From Flavobacterium sp. (GTDB taxonomy: Bacteria > Bacteroidota > Bacteroidia > Flavobacteriales > Flavobacteriaceae): a DNA stretch of 64,000 nucleotides. Made by a program: the position numbers and the translations under genes. The DNA is taken from the NCBI RefSeq assembly GCF_027483985.1, contig NZ_JAIXTJ010000011.1, positions 1 to 64,000 of the forward strand, in the 5' to 3' direction. Under the pieces are notes generated by a model, which was not told the DNA's origin, did not search any database, and was given only the letters and a program-made list of their open reading frames with translations. Shown here one piece after another: positions 1-7,121 of this stretch. Numbering within the stretch: the stretch's first letter is position 1; every line of letters starts with the position of its first letter.

Positions 1-156
1 GCAAAAGGAATCAACAAAAACAGAATTACAGGTAAAGGATATGGAGAATCTCAGCTAGTAAACGATTGTGGATGTGAACCAACAAATCAATCAAACTGCT
101 CAGAAGAACAACACCAAGCCAACAGAAGATCAGAATTTATAATTACGAAATTGTAG
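1..156 (+). CDS. OmpA family outer-membrane protein, C-terminal fragment
   Basis: The reading frame is open from base 1 and ends at TAG 154-156, giving the last 51 residues of a protein whose start lies outside the window. The residues NRITGKGYGES near the start and HQANRRSEF near the end match the end of the OmpA/MotB peptidoglycan-binding domain, where the NxxRR-like segment closes the fold. Such proteins anchor the outer membrane to peptidoglycan; in Bacteroidota many carry N-terminal TPR or PD40 repeats, but none can be seen here. Three cysteines in the CGCEPTNQSNC stretch form a loop insertion that is common in flavobacterial members. A strong terminator follows 30 bp downstream. Family assignment is good; the exact subtype cannot be given. 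Confidence 0.85.
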   Translation, partial: AKGINKNRITGKGYGESQLVNDCGCEPTNQSNCSEEQHQANRRSEFIITKL

Positions 157-186
157 ATTATTTAATATACAATTGTTTAAACCCTG

Positions 187-221
187 AGAACCGCTTAAGA
201 AATTAAGCGGTTCTTTTTTTA
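187..221 (+). terminator. Rho-independent terminator of the OmpA-like gene
   Basis: A perfect stem (AGAACCGCTTAA, closing with TTAAGCGGTTCT) with a GAAA tetraloop is followed by a run of T. It lies directly after the OmpA-like stop codon and has no A-run on its left side, so it acts on the plus strand only. Confidence 0.9.
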
Positions 222-690
222 CAATTTGGTTGCCTTAATAGCATAAACCACCGGGATGTCGCTCTTAAAGTATCAGCTTATGAAAAGAATCTAATTGGAA
301 CGTAATTAATAACATTTACAAATATTATTATCATTTTTATCAATACCTAGTATTCTAAATTATTATCTGACGAGACAAGAGTTCGTCAAAAAGGAATAAT
401 CAATTTCATTTCTTTCCTCACACATAAATTACATAAATCCATTTTGGAGCTTTTAATATTCTAAAGAATTATGAATCTACTTAATAATAAATAAATATTT
501 ATGAACTATTAAATTAGTCATTAGTTCAACTACTCTATAATTAAAATGAGACCTTAAATGACAGTTAACTTATACAATATTAAGAAAGGATTTTCTTTCA
601 GCATTCATCAACGAAAGTATGTTGCTCCTTGTTTTCACTTTAACAACTTTTTGAATATCAGTATTTCCAAATAAGACCATTTATTTCAAT
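222..690. other. AT-rich intergenic stretch with no recognised gene
   Basis: About 470 bp between two terminators. I see no ORF with coding character, tRNA or tandem repeat. The only structure noted is a short GACGA...TCGTC inverted repeat near 370-390. It may be decayed sequence. Confidence 0.5.
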
Positions 691-724
691 AAAAAAACCA
701 TCTGATAACAGATGGCTTTTTTTT
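691..724 (-). terminator. Bidirectional terminator downstream of the CAP lipoprotein gene
   Basis: The stem CCATCTG-ATAA-CAGATGG is flanked by seven A on the left and eight T on the right, so it can end transcripts from either side. Its clear client is the minus-strand CAP-domain gene that stops at 751. Confidence 0.85.
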
Positions 725-750
725 CAAAATCAAACAAAACTATAAATCAA

Positions 751-1248
751 TTATTTTTTCATAAACATATTAGTGTAATACTTTTTACCAGTAGCAGGAT
801 TAACTGTGATGGAAATTCCAAAATGAGTATAATCTCCTTCTAAATTTGCTTTGTGTCCAGGACTTTGCAACCATGCATACAAAGCAGAATTAGGTGTTGA
901 AAAATTATAAGCAATATTTTCTCCTACTTTTACTGCTCCTAAAACTTGTATAATATTATTAGATCGCTCTTCAAAATAATCGTGATTCACAACATTTTTG
1001 TCAATCATATAGTTGTTATGCTCTAATGATTTGTGTGAAATATGATTAATAACTTCTAAGGCATTTAAACCTTGGCTAACTCTATAATTGTTAATTACTT
1101 CAACTAATTTTAACTCGTCTTGAGTATAATTGTAGTCAGTTATCAACTTCGCTTCAACTTGTTCTTCTTCTTTAGAATCTGGTGAACAAGAAATTAATGT
1201 GAATACCAATGCCATTGGCACAAACAATCTTAGTAGTTTTGCTTTCAT
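751..1248 (-). CDS. CAP-domain (SCP/PR-1-like) lipoprotein
   Basis: A 165-residue lipoprotein: the signal peptide ends in the lipobox LISC with the lipidated Cys at 21, followed by acidic residues (SPDSKEEE). Residues about 44-165 form a CAP/SCP domain. The hallmark elements are visible: a His in SLEHNNYM (H77), the GENIAY motif (109-114) and SPGHKANL (129-136). Bacterial CAP proteins are secreted or surface proteins of mostly unknown biochemical function; the domain keeps the typical His and Glu of the cleft. It is a single gene with its own terminator. The fold is confident, the function is unknown. Confidence 0.88.
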   Translation of the reverse strand: MKAKLLRLFVPMALVFTLISCSPDSKEEEQVEAKLITDYNYTQDELKLVEVINNYRVSQGLNALEVINHISHKSLEHNNYMIDKNVVNHDYFEERSNNIIQVLGAVKVGENIAYNFSTPNSALYAWLQSPGHKANLEGDYTHFGISITVNPATGKKYYTNMFMKK

Positions 1249-1419
1249 AATAGTAGGTTAAGTTTTTTAAAGATAGATGTGGGGCAAAAATCTTTATGTT
1301 AATATTGTATGAACGTTTCTCTGATTTCGTTGTACAATATTACTACTATATCGGTTAAACTACAAATAAAATCGATGAACTACATCTTTTTTAATTTTTA
1401 ATATATATTTTTCTTACAA

Positions 1420-2064
1420 TTAAGATGAAAGTCTTTCCATTTTCCAATTAAAATCTTCTTGAAGTTGGTATCGAATTCGGTCGTGAAGTCGATTCGGACG
1501 ACCTTGCCAAAATTCAACTTCTTGAGGTCGAATTAAATATCCACCCCAATTGGATGGTCTCGGAATTTCTTTCCCTTCAAAGAACTGTTCTAATTCGTAT
1601 AACTTATCTTCTAGAACAGCTCTCGAAGCTATAACACTACTCTGTTCAGAAGCAATTGCACCAAGTTTACTACCATTTGGTCGTGAGTCAAAATAGTTAT
1701 TAGAAGTTATATCAGAAGTTTTTTCGGCAATACCTTTAATAATAACCTGACGTTCTATACTTGGCCAAAAGAAGGAAAGACAAACGTTAGGATTATTAGC
1801 AATAGCTTTTCCTTTTTCGGAATCATAATTGGTGTAGAAAACGAAACCTTCTTCATTAAATTTTTTAAGAAGCACTACTCTACTCTTTGGAAATCCGTCT
1901 AATCCAATTGTGGAAATGGTCATTGCATTGACTTCATCAACGCCACCAAAATCTTCGGTTTCGTGAAACCATTGATTGAATAAGTTAATTGGATCTTCGG
2001 GAATGTTGGTTTCTAAAAGTTCGCTTTTATCGTAGGATTTTCTGTAATCGCCTAAATCTTTCAT
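1420..2064 (-). CDS. pdxH: Pyridoxamine 5'-phosphate oxidase
   Basis: A 214-residue protein of the usual PdxH length. It oxidises pyridoxamine- or pyridoxine-5'-phosphate to pyridoxal-5'-phosphate with FMN and oxygen in the cytoplasm. Visible family motifs are RVVLLK (62-67) and FYTNYDSEKG (76-85) of the FMN-binding barrel, WPSIERQV (100-107), and the C-terminal substrate motif RPNRLHDR (189-196). A TAnnTTTG-type promoter (reverse strand, bases 2093-2100) sits 29 bp upstream of the ATG. The gene stands alone between rnz and the CAP lipoprotein. Assignment is confident. Confidence 0.96.
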   Translation of the reverse strand: MKDLGDYRKSYDKSELLETNIPEDPINLFNQWFHETEDFGGVDEVNAMTISTIGLDGFPKSRVVLLKKFNEEGFVFYTNYDSEKGKAIANNPNVCLSFFWPSIERQVIIKGIAEKTSDITSNNYFDSRPNGSKLGAIASEQSSVIASRAVLEDKLYELEQFFEGKEIPRPSNWGGYLIRPQEVEFWQGRPNRLHDRIRYQLQEDFNWKMERLSS

Positions 2065-2092
2065 TGTTTTGTACTTTGTGGAGTTATAAGTA

Positions 2093-2100
2093 CAAAGTTA
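2093..2100 (-). promoter_or_regulatory. Bacteroidota-type -7 element before pdxH
   Basis: The reverse strand reads TAACTTTG, an exact TAnnTTTG match, 29 bp upstream of the pdxH start codon. No TTG is found at the preferred distance, so the -33 element is weak or absent. Confidence 0.5.
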
Positions 2101-2142
2101 AAGAGATTTAGCTTTTAAAAAGGAAACAAATGTTAAAATGAA

Positions 2143-2232
2143 TCACTGAATAGCCCTGATTGCAATGGAAATACTTTTTCTTTTTTCTTTAAAAAGAAAA
2201 AGATTGGAATGTAAAGCGGGAATAGGGTTTAT
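2143..2232. repeat. Imperfect inverted repeat element (probably dispersed in the genome)
   Basis: A central hairpin (arms CTTTTTCTTTT 2174-2184 and AAAAGAAAAAG 2192-2202) is flanked by an outer imperfect inverted pair, GCCCTGATTGCAATGGAA on the left and TTGGAATGTAAAGCGGGA on the right. I recall similar CCCTGATTGCA...AAAGCGGGA elements scattered between genes of many Flavobacterium genomes. It separates rnz from pdxH and may also work as a terminator of rnz. Confidence 0.55.
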
Positions 2233-2274
2233 AGATAAAGACCAAGCCATTCGCTCCTTACTTTAACAAAAACA

Positions 2275-3183
2275 TTAGTCCATTTCGATTTCTTTGCCAT
2301 CATCGGCTAGAATTACGTTTTGGAAAATAGTTTGTGCTTCTTGTTTAAAGAGGTTTATATCGCCGTAGCGCGTTGAATAATGTCCGAGGATTAAATTACC
2401 AACATTAGCTTTAAGTGCAATTGTAGCAGCTTCTTTGGCAGTTGAGTGCATCGTTCTTTCAGAAAGGTGTGCTTCGCTTTCAAGAAAAGTACTTTCGTGG
2501 TAGAGATAATCTACGTTTTCTATGATTGGAATGATGTCTTCGTTGTATAAGGTATCACTACAAAAGGCATAAGACTTTGAAGTTTGTGGAGGAAAACTTA
2601 ATTCGGAATTCGGAATTACAGTTCCATCTTCTAAAGTAATATCGCCACCATATTTTATTTTGTTGTAATAGACTTTATCGATTTCATAATTTTCTACGGC
2701 TTCGATGTTGAGTTTTCGTTCTATATTTTTTTCTTCAAATAAAAATCCGTTGGTGTAAACGCGGTGCTTTAATGGAATGGTTTTCACCACTACTCTATCG
2801 TCTTCAAAGATTATTTCGGATTCTTTAGATTCTAATTCGTGAAAATATAAATTATAACCAGTAAACGAACCCGAGGCACGAAGTTGAAGCAGAATAATTT
2901 CTTTAATTCCTTTTGGTCCATAAACCGTTAAATCACTTTCGCGATTAAGCAACATAAAGGTTGATATCAATCCTACTAATCCATAAAAATGATCGCCGTG
3001 AAGATGGGAAATAAAGATGTGATTGATTTTAGAAAACTTGACTTTGCTTTTGCGAAGTTGCACTTGAGTTCCTTCAGCACAATCGATTAAAAATAAACGG
3101 TTTTTTATTTCTAAAACTTGAGATGTCGGATTGGAAATAGTTCGTGGCGTTGCGGCATAACAGCCAAGTATGGTTAGCTTCAT
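2275..3183 (-). CDS. rnz: Ribonuclease Z (tRNA 3'-processing endonuclease)
   Basis: A 302-residue metallo-beta-lactamase-fold protein that cuts the 3' trailer from tRNA precursors. The zinc motif SHLHGDH (H60, H62, D64, H65) is intact. Further metal-ligand segments follow: FCSDT in the second half, HESTF, and LGHYSTRY near the end. Length equals the short-form RNase Z (about 300 residues). It is the last gene of a same-strand run that begins with pyrR, with the 57- and 71-residue membrane proteins and a STAS-like gene directly upstream, so cotranscription is likely. The neighbouring tRNA-Arg lacks an encoded CCA, which fits a need for this enzyme. Confidence 0.96.
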   Translation of the reverse strand: MKLTILGCYAATPRTISNPTSQVLEIKNRLFLIDCAEGTQVQLRKSKVKFSKINHIFISHLHGDHFYGLVGLISTFMLLNRESDLTVYGPKGIKEIILLQLRASGSFTGYNLYFHELESKESEIIFEDDRVVVKTIPLKHRVYTNGFLFEEKNIERKLNIEAVENYEIDKVYYNKIKYGGDITLEDGTVIPNSELSFPPQTSKSYAFCSDTLYNEDIIPIIENVDYLYHESTFLESEAHLSERTMHSTAKEAATIALKANVGNLILGHYSTRYGDINLFKQEAQTIFQNVILADDGKEIEMD

Positions 3184-3194
3184 TTATTTTTAAC

Positions 3195-3368
3195 TTATTC
3201 CTTATTTTTTTTCTGATAAATACTAACAAGCATTGCAAAAATCAACAACACGTTAGAAATAATACCAAAATAGTTATCCTCACTTTCCACCGATACTCTA
3301 TAAATATTTAAACCTAAAAGTATCGTTGAGCAAACTAGGAGAAACCAAGCTAATTTTTTATTTCGCAT
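3195..3368 (-). CDS. Small membrane protein, 57 residues
   Basis: An ATG at 3368 opens a 57-residue frame ending in TAA at 3195, starting MRNKKLAWFLLVC. Two hydrophobic segments (about 6-22 and 36-50) are separated by an acidic loop (VESEDN) and followed by a basic tail (QKKNKE). It overlaps the end of the upstream 71-residue membrane gene by 11 bp and ends 11 bp before rnz, which argues for translational coupling and against a chance ORF. I do not recognise the family. Confidence 0.6.
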   Translation of the reverse strand: MRNKKLAWFLLVCSTILLGLNIYRVSVESEDNYFGIISNVLLIFAMLVSIYQKKNKE

Positions 3369-3573
3369 CGGAATCTATTTTATTATTTTCGATTTTACCC
3401 AATTTCACGATTTTGATGATAATGTAAATCAATAGTCCAAGATTTACTGATAATCTTAAATAATCAAACTCTTGGGTTTTAAAACTTGTAATCAATCTAC
3501 TTGCAAATAAATAGGTTAGTATAAATAATACGCCTACGTAAATATATAATATTGTTGTGTTATTCAATTTCAT
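3358..3573 (-). CDS. Small membrane protein, 71 residues
   Basis: A 71-residue protein with two predicted membrane helices (about 8-26 and 41-58), a short polar loop between them and a charged C-terminus (KIENNKIDSDAK). It overlaps the next small membrane gene by 11 bp. Both sit between the STAS-like gene and rnz on the same strand. The family is not recognised; the two may act as a pair because their layout is so similar. Confidence 0.6.
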   Translation of the reverse strand: MKLNNTTILYIYVGVLFILTYLFASRLITSFKTQEFDYLRLSVNLGLLIYIIIKIVKLGKIENNKIDSDAK

Positions 3574-3582
3574 ATCTATTTC

Positions 3583-3696
3583 TTAAAACTTTTAAACTGT
3601 TAAACTTTTAAACTCTTAAACTTATAAACTTTTAAACTTAAAAACTCTTAAACTTAAAAACTCTTAAACTCTTAAACTTATAAACTTTTAAACTTT
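3583..3696. repeat. AT-rich heptad-type tandem array (TTAAACT units)
   Basis: About 114 bp built of variants of TTAAACT/TATAAACT repeated with a period near seven bases, filling the whole gap between the STAS-like gene and the 71-residue membrane gene. It contains no ORF. It resembles the ACTGAAC-type arrays elsewhere in the window in unit length but not in sequence. Confidence 0.75.
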
Positions 3697-3698
3697 TC

Positions 3699-4031
3699 CT
3701 AAAATCCCAAATCGCGCTCAATCTCTTCCATTTCAATAATATCGTGCGCTTCTTGTAACGAAGGTACAACGATTAGTTTTGCAGGAACAGCATTAAAATC
3801 AATGTCATCAGCAACGATTACCAAAGATTTTTTTCCTTTTTTGTGCGTTTTAGACAAATCAGAAAACAGTTTAATATCTTTTAAGGTTACATTTTTATCG
3901 TGACTTATATCGAGTATTAAATTTTGAGATTTAAAACTATGATGTTCTTTGGTTACTTTTTCAAGAAATGAATTTAAATCACCTTGAGTATCTTTTATTG
4001 TTGTTGTATGTCCTTTTTGATCTACTTTCAT
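3699..4031 (-). CDS. STAS-like conserved protein, 110 residues
   Basis: A soluble 110-residue protein. The alternating pattern (NLILDISHDKNVTLKDIKLF..., then KKSLVIVADDIDF..., then LIVVPSLQEAHDIIEMEEIERDLGF) fits a STAS/anti-sigma-antagonist-type alpha-beta fold, and the PSLQEAHDII segment resembles the last helix of that fold. No conserved phosphorylatable Ser is obvious. It is placed 51 bp downstream of pyrB on the same strand. It could have a regulatory role, but nothing in the sequence proves a partner. Confidence 0.65.
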   Translation of the reverse strand: MKVDQKGHTTTIKDTQGDLNSFLEKVTKEHHSFKSQNLILDISHDKNVTLKDIKLFSDLSKTHKKGKKSLVIVADDIDFNAVPAKLIVVPSLQEAHDIIEMEEIERDLGF

Positions 4032-4082
4032 ATATTCTGAACTTGTTTCAGAATCTCATCAATGAGAAACTGAAAAAATTTT

Positions 4083-5012
4083 TTATTGTTTGATTTTACT
4101 TGCCAACAAATAAATCACTGCCATTCTAATAGCAACGCCATTTTCAACTTGATCTAAAATTACTGATTGTTGTGAATCGGCAACATCTGATGTGATTTCT
4201 ACGCCACGATTAATTGGTCCAGGATGCATGATTACGATTTCTTTGTTTAAGGAATCTAATAATGCCTTGTCAACACCATATTGTTGTGCATATTCTCGGG
4301 TTGATGGAAAGTAATTTACATCCATTCGTTCGTTTTGAACACGTAACATATTAGCTACATCACACCATTCAAGCGCTTTTCGCAAATTGGGTTCGACTGA
4401 AACGCCAAGACTTTCAATATATTTCGGAATTAAAGTTTTTGGTCCGCATACTTTTACTTCAGCACCTTGCATTTGAAGTGCATAAATATTAGAAAGTGCC
4501 ACACGAGAATGCAAAATATCACCAACAATAACTACTTTTTTTCCAGCAACTTCTCCTAGTCTTTCTCTAATTGAAAAACTATCTAGCAAAGCTTGTGTTG
4601 GGTGTTCGTGAGCACCATCACCAGCATTTACAATACTTGCTTTCACATTTTGCGATAAAAAGTAAGCCGCACCAGGATGTGAGTGTCGCATCACAACCAT
4701 ATCGACTTTCATTGCCAAAATATTATTTACTGTGTCAATTAAAGTTTCACCTTTTTTAACAGATGATTGGGCTGCTGAAAAACTAATCACATCAGCTGAA
4801 AGACGCTTCTGAGCCAATTCAAATGATAATTTTGTTCTCGTACTGTTTTCGAAAAAAATATTTGCAATAGTAATATCTCGCAAAGAAGGTACTTTTTTTA
4901 TCGGACGATTGATTACTTCCTTAAAATGATCGGCAGTTTCAAATATCAAATCAATATCTTCTTTAACAAGGTATTTAATTCCTAATAAATGGTTTACACT
5001 TAATTCTTTCAT
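4083..5012 (-). CDS. pyrB: Aspartate carbamoyltransferase, catalytic subunit
   Basis: A 309-residue enzyme that joins carbamoyl phosphate and aspartate to N-carbamoyl-aspartate, the committed step of pyrimidine synthesis. The carbamoyl-phosphate loop FENSTRTKLSFE (54-65), the GDGAHEHPTQALLD segment (131-144) and the aspartate loop HPGPINRGVEI near the C-terminus are all present. pyrR lies upstream on the same strand, as in many Bacteroidota. No regulatory pyrI subunit is seen nearby. Confidence 0.97.
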   Translation of the reverse strand: MKELSVNHLLGIKYLVKEDIDLIFETADHFKEVINRPIKKVPSLRDITIANIFFENSTRTKLSFELAQKRLSADVISFSAAQSSVKKGETLIDTVNNILAMKVDMVVMRHSHPGAAYFLSQNVKASIVNAGDGAHEHPTQALLDSFSIRERLGEVAGKKVVIVGDILHSRVALSNIYALQMQGAEVKVCGPKTLIPKYIESLGVSVEPNLRKALEWCDVANMLRVQNERMDVNYFPSTREYAQQYGVDKALLDSLNKEIVIMHPGPINRGVEITSDVADSQQSVILDQVENGVAIRMAVIYLLASKIKQ

Positions 5013-5100
5013 TTATTGTTGTGTTGTTGTATGTTGTATTAATGTAAATTGTATTGTTGTATATTGAATTGTTGTATATTGTAATAGTATAATGTATCTT
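5013..5100. repeat. TTGTTGTAT-type short tandem repeat
   Basis: The gap between pyrB and pyrR is filled with variants of GTTGTAT/ATTGTAT recurring at about seven-base spacing. There is no ORF and no clear hairpin, so it does not look like a PyrR attenuator. Confidence 0.6.
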
Positions 5101-5174
5101 ATTTTACATCAGGAATTCTTCTTAAAGTCTTAATATTTAATACCCAAATCTTACTACTTAACTGTAAAACAAAA

Positions 5175-5714
5175 TTAATTCGTAATTAAATAAACTGCAT
5201 CTTCACCATCGTTTTCAATCCAACAAACTTTTACTTTTTCGTTGTTAATTGCATCTACTTGTCGTCCTCTGTAATCAGGTTGTATTGGTAAATGACGACT
5301 GAATCTTCTATCTATTAAAGTAAGAAGTTCTACTTCAGATGGTCGTCCAAAGGACTGAATTGCAGTCAATGCTGCATTGATACTTCTTCCTGTATATAAA
5401 ACGTCATCAATAAAAACTACTTTCTTATTTTCTACTAAAAAATCAATTTGGGTTTTATTGGCTTCTAATGGTTTTTCGCCACGACGGAAATCATCTCTAA
5501 AAAAAGTAATGTCTAAGAAACCTAGCTGAATTGATTTTATAGCATATTCGGATTCCAAAATTTGTTTGATTCGTTCGGCTAGAAATTTTCCTCTTGGCTG
5601 TAAACCAATTAAAACAGTAGTAGAAAAATCAAGATGTTTTTCAATTAATTGACAGGCCAAACGATGCAGAATAATATTGACTTCTTTTGCAGTGAGTAAT
5701 ATTTTTTGACTCAT
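5175..5714 (-). CDS. pyrR: PyrR: pyrimidine operon regulator / uracil phosphoribosyltransferase
   Basis: A 179-residue phosphoribosyltransferase-fold protein. The PRPP-binding motif VVFIDDVLYTGRS is at 99-111, and the segment GLQPRGKFLAERI (38-50) is typical of PyrR. The frame extends upstream to 5798, but the start at 5714 (MSQKILL) gives the normal family length and places the protein at the conserved N-terminus; the extension would run through the terminator of the next gene. In Gram-positive bacteria PyrR acts on mRNA of pyr operons; here no matching anti-terminator was found in front of pyrB, so the enzymatic (uracil salvage) role may dominate. Confidence 0.93.
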   Translation of the reverse strand: MSQKILLTAKEVNIILHRLACQLIEKHLDFSTTVLIGLQPRGKFLAERIKQILESEYAIKSIQLGFLDITFFRDDFRRGEKPLEANKTQIDFLVENKKVVFIDDVLYTGRSINAALTAIQSFGRPSEVELLTLIDRRFSRHLPIQPDYRGRQVDAINNEKVKVCWIENDGEDAVYLITN

Positions 5715-5780
5715 AATGAAGTGGTTGTTTGGTGTGTAAAAGTAAATAAAATTATTTGAAGCTACTAATTGAATAGACAT

Positions 5781-5814
5781 AAAAAAATCCCTTAACATAA
5801 TGAAAAGGGATTTT
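5781..5814 (-). terminator. Terminator of the glutathione-peroxidase gene
   Basis: The stem AAAATCCCTT (5784-5793) pairs with AAGGGATTTT (5805-5814), and on the minus strand it continues into a T-run. It lies just after the stop of the peroxidase gene. Confidence 0.8.
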
Positions 5815-5831
5815 AGTGTTCTAGTATTTTA

Positions 5832-6422
5832 TTATTTCGAAATCCAATCAACAACTTCTGGATCGGTTGGAAGTACTTGTGGCGAAATAACTTTTTCTAA
5901 TTCACCATTTTCATTAATTAAATATTTTTGAAAATTCCATTCTACTTCGCTGTCCTTTAATCCGTTTCTAGATTTTTTAGTCAAAAATTGATATAATTCG
6001 CACATATCATCACCTTTAACAGAAACCTTGCTCATCATTGGAAAGGACACACCATAATTTTTTTGACAAAAAGCACCTATTTCTTCGTTGGTTCCAGGTT
6101 CTTGTTTTCCAAAATTGTTAGCAGGAAAACCTACAATTACAAAGTTTTTATCTTTATATTTTTCATAAATCGCCTCTAAATCTTTGTATTGAGGTGTTAA
6201 TCCGCACTTAGATGCCGTATTAACTATAAGTATTTTCTTTCCTTTTAAAGAAGAAAAATCAAATTCATCACCACTTAAATCTTTAACCTTAAATTGATAA
6301 ATGTTTTCTTTTTTCATAATTTCTGTCGTTAGATCAGACTCTAAGTTAGCGCTAGTTTGTGCTTCGTTTTTACAACTCAATAATAGAAATAACGAGACCA
6401 ATGCTGCAATTCTTATTTTCAT
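5832..6422 (-). CDS. Glutathione-peroxidase-family lipoprotein
   Basis: Using the ATG at 6422, the protein has 196 residues with a lipobox LLSC (Cys17), so it is probably membrane-anchored on the periplasmic side. The thiol-peroxidase tetrad is complete: Cys73 in SKCGLTPQY, Gln107 in FGKQEPG, and Trp162-Asn163 in EWNFQKYL. It carries Cys rather than selenocysteine. Bacterial members usually use thioredoxin rather than glutathione to reduce peroxides. A start ten residues further upstream is possible but would spoil the signal peptide. It has its own terminator. Confidence 0.93.
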   Translation of the reverse strand: MKIRIAALVSLFLLLSCKNEAQTSANLESDLTTEIMKKENIYQFKVKDLSGDEFDFSSLKGKKILIVNTASKCGLTPQYKDLEAIYEKYKDKNFVIVGFPANNFGKQEPGTNEEIGAFCQKNYGVSFPMMSKVSVKGDDMCELYQFLTKKSRNGLKDSEVEWNFQKYLINENGELEKVISPQVLPTDPEVVDWISK

Positions 6423-6528
6423 AATTTTTAAAATTTTAATAAATATACGCAAATTTAAGAGGTTAAAGTAGTAATCAAGTTAAAAAAAAATGTTAAAAAT
6501 TTTTTTATTAAAACCATATTCGTTCTCT

Positions 6529-6542
6529 TTACGTACGTAAAA
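6529..6542. promoter_or_regulatory. Perfect 14-bp palindrome upstream of the ECF sigma gene
   Basis: TTTACGTACGTAAA is its own reverse complement. It is centred about 30 bp upstream of the -7 element of the sigma gene, covering the usual -33 position. It could be an operator or the recognition site of the encoded sigma factor. Confidence 0.45.
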
Positions 6543-6561
6543 TTACTCTAAATAATTTTAC

Positions 6562-6569
6562 TAACTTTG
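6562..6569 (+). promoter_or_regulatory. Bacteroidota-type -7 element before the ECF sigma gene
   Basis: TAACTTTG matches TAnnTTTG exactly and lies 22 bp before the ATG at 6591. Its last three bases form a TTG that could be misread as a start codon; the promoter reading is preferred. Confidence 0.6.
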
Positions 6570-6590
6570 AACAACCACAAAAAAGAGCTT

Positions 6591-7121
6591 ATGACACAGG
6601 AACAATTGATACCGTTAATTTTAAAAAAAGATGATCGAGCATTTACCATAATGTATGATATGTATTCGAAAAGTCTATTTTCAGTAATCTCAAATTTAGT
6701 TAAAGAAAGCGAAGAAGCCGAAGATGTGCTTCAAGAAGTATTTGTTAAAATTTGGAAAAACATCGAAAGCTACAATGATTCAAAAGGTCGTTTATATACT
6801 TGGATGCTAAACATAGCAAGAAATACCGCTATAGATAAACTACGTTCTAAAGGTTATAACAACAGTCAAAAAAACCTATCGTCTGATAATTTCGTACATC
6901 TGTTAGACGACAGCAACAAGTTAGTCAATAGGATCGATACTATTGGGATACAAGAATTTGTTAAGAAGTTAAAACCTAAGTGTATTCAATTAATTGAACT
7001 ACTATTCTTTCAAGGATACACGCAGCAAGAAGCTTCTGACGAATTGGAAATTCCGCTTGGAACTGTCAAAACACAGAATAGAAATTGCATCAATGATTTA
7101 AGAACTTATTTACAAGTATAA
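6591..7121 (+). CDS. ECF-family RNA polymerase sigma factor
   Basis: A 176-residue sigma-70-like factor without regions 1 and 3. Region 2 spans the segment with AEDVLQEVFVKIWKN and YTWMLNIARNTAIDKLR, and region 4 the HTH segment GYTQQEASDELEIPLGTVKT near the C-terminus. The ATG at 6591 (MTQEQLIPLI) is chosen; an earlier TTG lies inside the promoter. The stop codon overlaps the start of the anti-sigma gene by one base (TAATG), showing tight coupling. Controlled genes cannot be named from this window. Confidence 0.93.
   Translation: MTQEQLIPLILKKDDRAFTIMYDMYSKSLFSVISNLVKESEEAEDVLQEVFVKIWKNIESYNDSKGRLYTWMLNIARNTAIDKLRSKGYNNSQKNLSSDNFVHLLDDSNKLVNRIDTIGIQEFVKKLKPKCIQLIELLFFQGYTQQEASDELEIPLGTVKTQNRNCINDLRTYLQV

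Noticed and set aside
5013..5174. PyrR-responsive attenuator before pyrB
   Set aside because: No terminator/anti-terminator pair or PyrR loop was found; the gap holds short repeats instead.
5715..5798. Longer N-terminus of PyrR (28 more residues)
   Set aside because: It runs through the terminator of the peroxidase gene and gives an atypical leader; the ATG at 5714 matches the family start.
6567..6590. TTG start of the ECF sigma gene
   Set aside because: The TTG is part of the TAACTTTG promoter element, so it cannot be in the message.
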